This document shows, piece after piece, positions 1-6,528 of a stretch of DNA of 6,528 bases. The stretch is taken from positions 1,620 to 8,147 of the forward strand of contig DYOK01000120.1 of the NCBI GenBank assembly GCA_020720565.1, in the 5' to 3' direction. A model generated the notes under the pieces. That model did not search any database, had not been told where the DNA came from, and saw nothing but the letters and a program-made list of their open reading frames with translations. The position numbers were made by a program, and so were the translations under genes. Source of the stretch: Acetofilamentum sp. GTDB taxonomy: Bacteria > Bacteroidota > Bacteroidia > Bacteroidales > JAFGXI01. Positions within the stretch are counted from its first letter, which is position 1, and each line of letters starts with the position of its first letter.

Positions 1-792
1 TTGGATTACTTTTTTTCGTTGATTGATAATGATTTGAGCAATCTCGTCTTTAGCAAATTCAATAGGCATCATCTGACCTTTGTTAACGACATCGCTTATT
101 AAAATAAAATATGCCAAACTATCGTCTTGATGTTCTAAAACCGTATTTGCAACTAGTTGCGCATCGTCGACCAAATTGTGATGGGCCATCCATCTAATCT
201 GATCCATCATCAGCCACTGTTGTTCGAAATCGTCGAACACTCTAGCATTTTTATAACAGTACACTTTAAGATTATCTTGATCTTTTTCTTTGTTCGAAAG
301 TAGCCAAGGTTTAATTTTTTGTGTCTGCTTCACTTGATTCGAAAGTTCGATGTATACCGCTTTAACAATGGCGTGTTTGGCTAACAATTCTTTTTTATGT
401 TCATTGTAGAATGCCTGAATTTCTTCGGCACTTACGGTTTGATTTATTTTTTGACTGATGTAATAATTCTCGAACCGATAACGCAATAAATCGGCTTTAT
501 ATTGTAGCAACTTAACTTCGATTTCGTTACCCAAATTGGGCAAATCTTCTTCTGCTTGCTCAATAATAAAATGGTTTCTAATCCATTGTCGTTTGATTTG
601 TTCGATGTTTGCAACGCTATCTTTGGCATTTTCGAAAGGTGGCATAATCGACAAGGCGTCCTCTACGGTAAGCTTATGTCCATTATGTTCAATTAAAACA
701 CCATTTTGCAAACCATTGGAAGGCCCTTTGCAAGACCCTAAACCCATGATTGCAGCGATTGAAAATAGAATAATCAAACGAAAAATTGTCAT
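1..792 (-). CDS. SurA/PpiC-related lipoprotein, probably without a working parvulin domain (3' end outside window)
   Basis: The reading frame is open for 264 codons from the ATG at 792 down to base 1 with no stop, so the C-terminus lies outside the window. The N-terminus is a lipoprotein signal: a hydrophobic stretch (residues 4-18) leading to a lipobox L-G-S-C with the acylated cysteine at 21. The mature protein should therefore be anchored in the inner or outer membrane on the periplasmic side. Residues 30-115 are mostly helical and charged, like the N-terminal chaperone region of SurA-type proteins. Residues 121-150 hold the pattern SAEEIQAFYNEHKKE followed by a V-K-A-V-Y-I strand, which resembles the entry into a parvulin domain but has Tyr where active parvulins have His. 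I infer a chaperone-like or accessory role beside the foldase gene 126 bp upstream. No Shine-Dalgarno motif precedes the ATG; the start is chosen because it puts the lipobox at normal distance. Function is unproven. Confidence 0.8.
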   Translation of the reverse strand, partial: MTIFRLIILFSIAAIMGLGSCKGPSNGLQNGVLIEHNGHKLTVEDALSIMPPFENAKDSVANIEQIKRQWIRNHFIIEQAEEDLPNLGNEIEVKLLQYKADLLRYRFENYYISQKINQTVSAEEIQAFYNEHKKELLAKHAIVKAVYIELSNQVKQTQKIKPWLLSNKEKDQDNLKVYCYKNARVFDDFEQQWLMMDQIRWMAHHNLVDDAQLVANTVLEHQDDSLAYFILISDVVNKGQMMPIEFAKDEIAQIIINQRKKVIQ

Positions 793-807
793 AAAATGTA
801 GACTTTA

Positions 808-820
808 AGGTCTTCGACCT
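808..820 (-). other. Small inverted repeat in the leader of the lipoprotein gene
   Basis: AGGTC and GACCT flank a 3-nt spacer, giving a 5-bp hairpin with a GAA loop on the transcribed (minus) strand, 15 nt upstream of the lipoprotein start codon. It has no U-tract and is too weak for a terminator. It could affect translation initiation or be chance. The rest of the 126-bp spacer (793-918) is AT-rich with no gene and no convincing promoter. Confidence 0.2.
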
Positions 821-918
821 ATTTATTGTTTTTGTAACTATTTAATTGGCAATAGTCTAGCTTAAAAATACAACATTATATTATTCAAACTACTTAGGTG
901 TTATTTGGCCAAAGATCT

Positions 919-2931
919 TTATGGGTTTTGTCTTAACTTACTCCATAAATTTTGGTTGACGACCACTGGATATTTTGATCGTAACTCGGCAATCCACTTT
1001 TTCTCTAAAACGTCTTGATAATCTGCGGTAATTTGACCTTTGGCTTCGTTTAGTGCTTTGGTCTGTGCAGGGATTATTTCGGATATTAAAACCACATTAA
1101 GTTCTTTTTTAAAGATGATAGGTGTTTTAAGGTCTTGCACTTCGAAAAATTTCAATGTTTCGTTGGCTTCGTCCACTATAGCATATTCGTCGGCAGAATA
1201 TATTTTTGAATTTATCAATTCTACATTTTTTTCTTCGCCTTTGTTAAACATGGCCAAAACTTGCTCGTCAGTATACGATTTTGAAGCTTTTTTCTCAAGT
1301 ACTTTGATCAACTTAGCCAAAGTTTTATCGTCTTTTGCCGAGTATACTTGTGCATTAACTCTTTGACCCCACATGTAATTCTTTTTGTTGGCTTCGTAAA
1401 AAGCTTGCATGCCTACAGAATCGTTAATGGCTTTCGACCAAACTTCTAGGTCGGTGATATCGAACAGCAATATGCCATCGTGGTACTCTTGCAACAAATA
1501 GGCATAGTCGGGATATTTTTTCGACAAATTTTCGCGTTCTAAATTTTGTAGCTCATTTTCGAGGTAAGTACGATACATTTTATCGATAAACCCTCTTACA
1601 TCTTCTGCTTTACGTTTGGTGCTGGTATTTTTCGCTAAGTATTGAATAAATTCAGCTTGCGTATAAACTTTGCCATTGAGGTCGAATAAATTGTGTTTAT
1701 GTTTAGAGAGGCTGTACAATTTCTTTTCGGCGGCTTTAGTATCCCATTTGCCAGAGAAAATCGATGTGTCGACAGCCGAGTAAAACATGCTTAATCCCAA
1801 TTGATTTGGTTTGTAGTTATAATCTGTTTTCAAACGATTGTATACGGCATCTTTACTCATACGTGCACGCATATCGTTAGAAATGCGTTCTTTTAAACTT
1901 TTTTGACTCTCTTCGTATTTGGCAGGTTCTTTTTTATCGAGTAATTGGATAATATGCCATCCAAATTCGGTTTTAATCGGTTTGCTGTAGTCGCCTTTGT
2001 TAGCTAAATCGAACGAAGCTTTTTCGAAACTAGGCACCATATAATTGGTTCCAAACCATTGCAAAGTTCCACCGTTTTTAGCTGAACCTTTGTCGTCGGA
2101 ATAGAGTTGAGCCAGTTTTTTAAATTCTTCGCCAGCAATCAATTTGCCGTAAATCATGTTTATTTTGGACTCTGCGGCCTTGCTGGCCGTCGAATCGGCA
2201 TCTTTTGGTGTCGCTACCATGATGTGAGCAACCAATACTTCGCCTTTTGCAGGTCTAAATTCGGTCACTTTTAAAATGTGATAGCCATATTGGGTGCGAA
2301 CAATTTCCGATACTTGTCCTACTGGCGTGTTGTATGCTGCACTTTCGAATGGGTAAACCATCTGGAATACGGTAAAGAAACCTAAATCGCCACCGTTTTG
2401 TTTGGCCGATGGGTCTTGCGAGTTTTGAATGGCTGCACTGCGGAAATCTTTTTTACCATCGATAATTTGTTGTCTGATGCCTTTTATTTTTTCGTATGCG
2501 GCTAGGGTATCGGCAGGAGCGGCATTTTTATCGACCATTATTAAAATGTGCGAAGCTCTTACATCTTTTTGCTGACGGTCGAAAGCTTCTTTAATCAATT
2601 TCTCATCGAAATTTTTATCGGTAAAATAGGGCTTTTCGAGTTGACTTTGATAGCCCTTAAGTTCTTTAGTGAACTTGCTCGATGTGTCCATGCCGCGTTG
2701 TTCGGCTTCGGTTACTTTTAATTTGAAGTTGATAAATAAGTCGAGATACTCATCCATCGATTTTTTGTCGATTACACTTTCGGATGAATTATTCTTTTGG
2801 TAGATTCTCAGAAACTCGCCCGAGCTCACAGGCTTATTATCGATGGTCAATAAAGTATCGGTCTGTGCCCAAAGGCTTTGAGTTAATAAGCCAACAAAAA
2901 GGATTGAAAAAAGTTTTTTTGCGTTCATCAT
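919..2931 (-). CDS. Periplasmic peptidyl-prolyl cis-trans isomerase with two parvulin domains (SurA/PpiC type)
   Basis: This is a 670-residue exported foldase expected to catalyse cis-trans isomerisation of prolyl bonds and to chaperone envelope proteins in the periplasm. A signal peptide spans residues 1-22 (hydrophobic core from Leu7, probable cleavage after Ala22 in SLWA-Q). Residues 25-120 form the helical N-terminal chaperone region. Parvulin domain 1 covers about 124-223, with RASHILI (125-131), GGDLGFF (180-186) and YGYHIL (215-220); by comparison with Pin1, His128, Asp173, Met191, Phe195 and His218 sit at active-site positions. Parvulin domain 2 covers about 233-331, with His236, Asp280, NGGTLQWF (286-293), Met298, Phe302 and His326. 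Both domains therefore look catalytically competent. The remaining 340 residues are a helical C-terminal extension of unclear function, far longer than in E. coli SurA (about 428 residues in total). The start has tandem ATG codons (MMN). It lies 112 bp behind guaB. Fold assignment is firm; SurA orthology is less so. Confidence 0.93.
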   Translation of the reverse strand: MMNAKKLFSILFVGLLTQSLWAQTDTLLTIDNKPVSSGEFLRIYQKNNSSESVIDKKSMDEYLDLFINFKLKVTEAEQRGMDTSSKFTKELKGYQSQLEKPYFTDKNFDEKLIKEAFDRQQKDVRASHILIMVDKNAAPADTLAAYEKIKGIRQQIIDGKKDFRSAAIQNSQDPSAKQNGGDLGFFTVFQMVYPFESAAYNTPVGQVSEIVRTQYGYHILKVTEFRPAKGEVLVAHIMVATPKDADSTASKAAESKINMIYGKLIAGEEFKKLAQLYSDDKGSAKNGGTLQWFGTNYMVPSFEKASFDLANKGDYSKPIKTEFGWHIIQLLDKKEPAKYEESQKSLKERISNDMRARMSKDAVYNRLKTDYNYKPNQLGLSMFYSAVDTSIFSGKWDTKAAEKKLYSLSKHKHNLFDLNGKVYTQAEFIQYLAKNTSTKRKAEDVRGFIDKMYRTYLENELQNLERENLSKKYPDYAYLLQEYHDGILLFDITDLEVWSKAINDSVGMQAFYEANKKNYMWGQRVNAQVYSAKDDKTLAKLIKVLEKKASKSYTDEQVLAMFNKGEEKNVELINSKIYSADEYAIVDEANETLKFFEVQDLKTPIIFKKELNVVLISEIIPAQTKALNEAKGQITADYQDVLEKKWIAELRSKYPVVVNQNLWSKLRQNP

Positions 2932-3015
2932 AATGATATCGAATAAATTAATTAGAAATTAGATTAATATAATGTCGTGATGTATGGTTGTAATCTGTTA
3001 ATATTCAGCATTATT

Positions 3016-3040
3016 CTTAAACTATTATAATAGTTTGAAG
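3016..3040 (-). terminator. AT-rich hairpin immediately after guaB (possible terminator or mRNA 3'-end element)
   Basis: Positions 3019-3036 are a perfect 18-bp palindrome, AAACTATTATAATAGTTT. As RNA it can fold into a 7-bp stem with a UAUA loop, extended by three more pairs (CUU with AAG) across a single bulged C, giving about 10 bp. It starts 3 nt after the guaB stop codon on the transcribed strand. No run of U residues follows (the next bases are AATAATGC), so it is not a canonical intrinsic terminator. It may still end or slow transcription, or protect the guaB mRNA 3' end. The palindrome itself is certain; its function is inferred. Confidence 0.45.
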
Positions 3041-3043
3041 AGT

Positions 3044-4513
3044 TTATCTGCTATAATTTGGTGCTTCTCTGGTTATGGTGACATCGTGAGGATGGCTTTC
3101 GTTCATGCCCGAAGACGTAATTTTTACAAATTTAGCTTCTTGCAAAGTGGCAATATCTTTAGCACCACAATAACCCATACCTGCACGTAAGCCGCCCACC
3201 ATTTGGTAAACCACTTCGGTAAGTGTTCCTTTGTAGGGTACACGAGCTGCGATGCCCTCTGGCACAAGCTTTTGGATGTCGTCTTCCACATCTTGGAAAT
3301 ATCGATCTTTTGAACCCTGTTGCATAGCTTCTAACGAACCCATACCTCGGTACGACTTAAATTTACGGCCTTGGTAAATGATGGTTTCTCCTGGCGATTC
3401 TTCTACACCAGCTATTAGTGAGCCAACCATTACCGTGTCGCCTCCTGCGGCCAGAGCTTTGACAATGTCGCCAGAATATCGAATTCCGCCATCGGCAATA
3501 ACTGGCACGCCAGACCCTTTGATGGCTGCAGCTACTTCGTAAACCGCCGACAACTGTGGGTATCCCACACCTGCAATAATTCGGGTAGTGCAAATTGATC
3601 CAGGGCCAATTCCAACTTTTACGGCGTCGGCACCTGCTTCTACCAAAAATTTTGCGGCATCTGCTGTGGCAATATTACCAACCACATAGTCGATGGTTGG
3701 GAATGCAGTTTTAAGTTTTTTAAGCATTTCGGCCACGCCTTTGGTGTGCCCGTGTGCAGTGTCGATTACTAGAGCGTCGACACCAGCTTTAATTAATGCT
3801 TCGGCACGTTCCATGGTGTCGAATGTGACACCAACACCCGCGGCTACTCTTAATCGGCCTTTGCTGTCTTTGCAAGCATTGGGGCTGTCTTGTGCTCGGG
3901 TAATATCTTTGTAGGTTAATAAGCCCACCAACTTGTTGTGCTCGTCGACAACAGGGAGTTTTTCAATTTTATATTCTTGTAAAATGCCTGCTGCTCGTTT
4001 TAAATCGGTCGACTGACGTGTAGTGACTAAATTCTGATAAGTCATCACTTTGTCGATGCGTTTGCCCAGTTCGGTTTCGAAACGTAAATCGCGATTGGTA
4101 ACAATCCCCACCAAAGTTTGGTCTTCTTCCACAACGGGAATACCGCCAATTTTATACTCTTTCATCAATCGTAAGGCGTCGCCTACAGTTTGGCATTTGA
4201 GTATGGTTATGGGGTCGTTAATCATACCGCTTTCGGCACGTTTAACCTTCATCACTTCTTTGGCTTGTGCCTCGATACTCATATTTTTGTGTATGACCCC
4301 AATGCCGCCTTCTCGTGCCAGTGCCATGGCCAATTTGGCTTCGGTAACCGTATCCATAGCTGCCGATACGATGGGCACGTTTAGTTGAATGTTTCTGCTA
4401 AAGAAACTTTTGGTTTGAACGTCGCGAGGTAATATTTCTGAATAGGCTGGAACCAGCAACACATCGTCAAAAGTTAATCCTTCGGTGGTGATTTTGTTGG
4501 AGAGAAACGACAT
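3044..4513 (-). CDS. guaB: Inosine-5'-monophosphate dehydrogenase
   Basis: IMPDH oxidises IMP to XMP with NAD+, the committed step of GMP synthesis, as a cytoplasmic tetramer or octamer. The 489 residues match the usual full length. The TIM-barrel catalytic domain is split by a Bateman module of two CBS domains at about 97-145 and 155-205, which in this family binds adenine or guanine nucleotides and regulates activity. The potassium-binding and catalytic loop GIGPGSICTT (301-310) carries the nucleophile Cys308. The IMP-phosphate site DGGIRYSGDI is at 341-350, followed by YRGMGS (388-393). The mobile flap holds the catalytic Arg404-Tyr405 pair in SKDRYFQ, then VPEG with Glu419. The C-terminal GMNESHPHD segment (469-477) includes the second potassium-site residues. 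The ATG at 4513 gives the conventional N-terminus leading into GLTFDDVLLVP (12-22). It is divergent from recQ and first in the leftward gene series. Every key residue looked for is present, so it should be active. Confidence 0.98.
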   Translation of the reverse strand: MSFLSNKITTEGLTFDDVLLVPAYSEILPRDVQTKSFFSRNIQLNVPIVSAAMDTVTEAKLAMALAREGGIGVIHKNMSIEAQAKEVMKVKRAESGMINDPITILKCQTVGDALRLMKEYKIGGIPVVEEDQTLVGIVTNRDLRFETELGKRIDKVMTYQNLVTTRQSTDLKRAAGILQEYKIEKLPVVDEHNKLVGLLTYKDITRAQDSPNACKDSKGRLRVAAGVGVTFDTMERAEALIKAGVDALVIDTAHGHTKGVAEMLKKLKTAFPTIDYVVGNIATADAAKFLVEAGADAVKVGIGPGSICTTRIIAGVGYPQLSAVYEVAAAIKGSGVPVIADGGIRYSGDIVKALAAGGDTVMVGSLIAGVEESPGETIIYQGRKFKSYRGMGSLEAMQQGSKDRYFQDVEDDIQKLVPEGIAARVPYKGTLTEVVYQMVGGLRAGMGYCGAKDIATLQEAKFVKITSSGMNESHPHDVTITREAPNYSR

Positions 4514-4530
4514 AGATATTGTGATTAGTT

Positions 4531-4560
4531 CAAATTTTTAAAATTGTGCTAAATTACAAA
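4531..4560 (-). promoter_or_regulatory. guaB: Candidate Bacteroidota-type promoter for guaB
   Basis: On the minus strand TTTG (complement of 4557-4560) is followed after 18 nt by AAAATTTG (complement of 4531-4538). The Bacteroidota housekeeping sigma consensus is TTTG, about 19 nt, then TAnnTTTG, so the -7 element differs only at its first base and the spacing is one short. The -7 element ends 17 nt before the guaB ATG, leaving room for a short leader. It is AT-rich sequence, where partial matches arise by chance. I see no comparably good promoter for recQ in the same 106-bp region. Confidence 0.4.
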
Positions 4561-4619
4561 AAATGCTCGTACTTACAGAATCTATCCGCTCATTTTAATA
4601 TATCTTAGCTTTTCTTAAC

Positions 4620-6521
4620 ATGACAATGAATCGTTTCGAAGAAATTCTATATCAATTTTGGGGATACAAACAGTTTCGTCCCATGCAACTCGATATTGTT
4701 CAGTCGGTTGCCGATGGCCACGATACATTAGGTTTGCTGCCCACTGGTGGCGGAAAGTCGATCACTTTTCAGGTGCCTGCTATGGCTCAAGAGGGGGTTT
4801 GCTTGGTGGTAACGCCTCTGATTGCGCTGATGCTCGACCAAGTGGAACAGTTAAGACGCCGCGGGATTGCGGCCGAGGCCATATATTCGGGTTTGACGCC
4901 TCGCGAAATTGAGATTATTTTTAATCGAGCCGCTGCTCGGCAGATTAAGTTTATTTATTTAAGTCCAGAACGACTTAAAACACCTGCTTTTAAACAACAA
5001 ATTACCGGAATTCATATTAATTTGATAGCGGTTGACGAAGCACATTGCATTTCGCAGTGGGGTTACGATTTTCGTCCGCCTTATCTCGAAATTGCCGACA
5101 TTCGTACTTTTTTACCCGATGTGCCGGTGATTGCACTTACTGCGTCGGCAACACCCGATGTGGTAAAAGATATTCAGGAACGATTGCATTTCCCAAAAGA
5201 AAACGTGTTCCGAAAAAGTTTTTTTCGCGACAATCTGGTCTATATTTCGAGGATGGTCGAAGATAAACAACATTACTTGTTACAAACCATTCGACGCGTG
5301 CAGGGCACAGGTATTGTGTATGTAAGAAATCGAAAAAAAACATATGAGATTGCTAAATTTTTGGCAGAAAATGGCATTTCGGCCGACTACTACCATGCAG
5401 GACTTTCGCAAGACGACCGTAAACGTAAACAAGCCGATTGGCAAAATAATAAAATCAGAATTATTGTTTCGACCAATGCTTTCGGGATGGGTATCGACAA
5501 GCCCGATGTGCGGTTGGTTTTGCACATGGATTTACCCGATTCGCTCGAAGCATATTATCAAGAGGCGGGAAGGGGTGGCCGAGATAGTGCAATTGCTTAT
5601 GCTGGTATTATTTATAATCAAGAAGATATTCTTAAACTTGAGGCCAGTATCGAGCTGAGTTTCCCCCATTTCGACGAGATAAAACGTGTGTATTCTGCCT
5701 TGGGCAATTATTTGCAAATACCCTTTGGGGCAGGTGTTGATGCCGAGTTCGAATTCGATTTTTCGAAATTTGCCTCACATTATCAGTTTAATCCCATTAT
5801 AGCATTGAGTGCCATTCGAATTCTCGAAAAAGAAGGTTGGATACAAATGGTAGAGCCCATCGATTCCCCATCGCGAATTCATTTTTTGGTAACCAACAAC
5901 GATTTGTATCGGTTTTATATTTCGAATCCCGATTTCGAAACATTTATACGTTTGTTACTCCGGTCGTATCAGGGCTTATTTACAGGTTATATCCATATTA
6001 ACGAACACCACATAGCACAAAAAGCCAGTATCAAAGTCGAAACCGTAGTTAAATATCTTAAACTGCTTCAAACGCATGGTTTGATAAGTTATTTGCCACG
6101 TAAAAACTCAGCTTACATGGTGTATTTGCAGGAGCGAATGGACGAAAAATATATTCATATCTCTGGCGAAAATTATCAGCAGCGCAAATCTTTAATGACT
6201 CAGAAAATTGCAGCTATGAAGCAGCTTGTATTGTCGGAAGATCGGTGCCGAAGTGCTATAATTTTAGAATATTTTGGAGAAAAAGACGCTCAAGATTGCG
6301 GTATGTGCGATGTGTGTATGGAACGGAAAACACATCAAGAAAAAATCACAAATCTGGAATTAAAAATATTACAGAACTTAGCATTGAGTCCAGCCACTAG
6401 AGACCAATTAGCGATTGCATTACGAACCAATGCCAAACTTGTAATGGAAGCGACAGAACGCCTTATGGACGAACAGAAAATTATTTTAAACGAAGATTTC
6501 TTGTTTGAGATAAAGCAGTGA
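4620..6521 (+). CDS. recQ: RecQ-family ATP-dependent DNA helicase, variant with late zinc cluster and no HRDC domain
   Basis: This 633-residue superfamily 2 helicase should unwind DNA 3' to 5' in recombination and repair. The core is complete: motif 0 around Phe19-Gln23, Walker A PTGGGKS with Lys46, motif Ia VVTPLIAL (63-70), DEAH box at 139-142, aromatic-rich loop SQWGYDFRP (145-153), motif III LTASATP (173-179), motif V STNAFGMGIDKPDVR (284-298) and motif VI QEAGRGGRDS with Arg318 and Arg321. After the core the order departs from E. coli RecQ. Residues 380-410 and 456-492 look like winged-helix segments, and the four zinc ligands come only at Cys543, Cys560, Cys563 and Cys566 (Cys380-403 in E. 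coli RecQ). The last 67 residues look like another small helix-turn-helix; there is no HRDC domain. The start is ATG 4620, with an in-frame ATG at 4626 as alternative; no Shine-Dalgarno motif favours either. It is divergent from guaB. Family assignment is firm; it may be a paralogue rather than the main RecQ. Confidence 0.95.
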   Translation: MTMNRFEEILYQFWGYKQFRPMQLDIVQSVADGHDTLGLLPTGGGKSITFQVPAMAQEGVCLVVTPLIALMLDQVEQLRRRGIAAEAIYSGLTPREIEIIFNRAAARQIKFIYLSPERLKTPAFKQQITGIHINLIAVDEAHCISQWGYDFRPPYLEIADIRTFLPDVPVIALTASATPDVVKDIQERLHFPKENVFRKSFFRDNLVYISRMVEDKQHYLLQTIRRVQGTGIVYVRNRKKTYEIAKFLAENGISADYYHAGLSQDDRKRKQADWQNNKIRIIVSTNAFGMGIDKPDVRLVLHMDLPDSLEAYYQEAGRGGRDSAIAYAGIIYNQEDILKLEASIELSFPHFDEIKRVYSALGNYLQIPFGAGVDAEFEFDFSKFASHYQFNPIIALSAIRILEKEGWIQMVEPIDSPSRIHFLVTNNDLYRFYISNPDFETFIRLLLRSYQGLFTGYIHINEHHIAQKASIKVETVVKYLKLLQTHGLISYLPRKNSAYMVYLQERMDEKYIHISGENYQQRKSLMTQKIAAMKQLVLSEDRCRSAIILEYFGEKDAQDCGMCDVCMERKTHQEKITNLELKILQNLALSPATRDQLAIALRTNAKLVMEATERLMDEQKIILNEDFLFEIKQ

Positions 6522-6528
6522 GTTAAGG

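Noticed and set aside
444..629. 61-codon leftward open frame inside the lipoprotein gene
   Set aside because: It is on the same strand but in a different frame from the well-supported lipoprotein and shows no family features, so it is a shadow frame.
536..808. 90-codon rightward open frame opposite the lipoprotein gene
   Set aside because: It lies antisense to a longer frame with a clear lipobox and family-like pattern; its translation is rich in Cys, Ile and Lys with no recognisable domain.
799..859. Distant inverted repeat TAGACT (799-804) and AGTCTA (854-859) in the spacer before the lipoprotein gene
   Set aside because: It is only 6 bp, separated by about 50 nt, and the flanks do not extend the pairing; expected by chance in this sequence.
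904..913. 10-bp palindrome TTTGGCCAAA just after the foldase stop codon, considered as terminator
   Set aside because: With a usable loop the stem is only about 3 bp and no U-tract follows; it is probably chance.
1040..1366. 108-codon rightward open frame opposite the foldase gene
   Set aside because: It is fully antisense to a strongly supported gene and its Ser/Phe/Leu-rich product is what the reverse of Lys/Glu-rich codons produces.
2942..2975. AT-rich stretch with repeated ATTAG/ATTAA words upstream of the foldase gene, considered as a repeat or operator
   Set aside because: The repeats are short and irregular, and typical of AT-rich leaders in such genomes; I see no defined unit or promoter consensus.
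4050..4388. 112-codon rightward open frame opposite guaB
   Set aside because: It is antisense to highly conserved guaB sequence, with no start signal and no recognisable domain.
4601..4608. TATCTTAG as a -7 promoter element for recQ
   Set aside because: One mismatch to TAnnTTTG but no -33 TTTG at the right distance, and it would leave almost no leader; too weak to list as a feature.

Overview
The window looks like chromosomal DNA of a member of the Bacteroidota, probably Bacteroidales-like. The reasons are AT-rich sequence, no Shine-Dalgarno motif before any of the four genes, one plausible Bacteroidota-type promoter (TTTG about 18 nt before AAAATTTG, near the TTTG-N19-TAnnTTTG consensus), and a guaB gene followed by SurA/PpiC-type periplasmic foldase genes, an arrangement I recall from that phylum. 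I see no mobile element, CRISPR array, tRNA, rRNA or clear sign of horizontal transfer.

Layout. Three genes are read leftward from the middle: guaB (IMP dehydrogenase, 4513 to 3044), a two-parvulin-domain periplasmic peptidyl-prolyl isomerase of the SurA/PpiC type (2931 to 919), and a small lipoprotein related to the same foldase family (792 to beyond base 1, so its C-terminus is missing). A recQ-type helicase gene (4620 to 6521) is read rightward, divergently from guaB, across a 106-bp intergenic region that must hold both promoters. An 18-bp perfect AT-rich palindrome, able to form a 10-bp bulged hairpin, begins 3 nt after the guaB stop codon and may separate guaB transcripts from those of the foldase genes.

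How the genes relate. GuaB catalyses the committed step of GMP synthesis in the cytoplasm. The two genes downstream of it encode envelope proteins: an exported parvulin foldase and a lipoprotein with a lipobox at Cys21, and they probably assist outer-membrane or secreted protein folding together. RecQ is a cytoplasmic 3'-5' DNA helicase of a variant architecture, with the zinc-binding cysteines near the C-terminus behind winged-helix-like segments and no HRDC domain.

Most of the window is ordinary housekeeping sequence. The points most worth a second look are the rearranged RecQ with a Tyr in its aromatic-rich loop, the possibly degenerate parvulin-like segments in the lipoprotein and in the foldase C-terminus, the post-guaB palindrome, and a roughly three-fold excess of the tetranucleotide TCGA that shapes codon choice. 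I found no convincing previously undescribed system.
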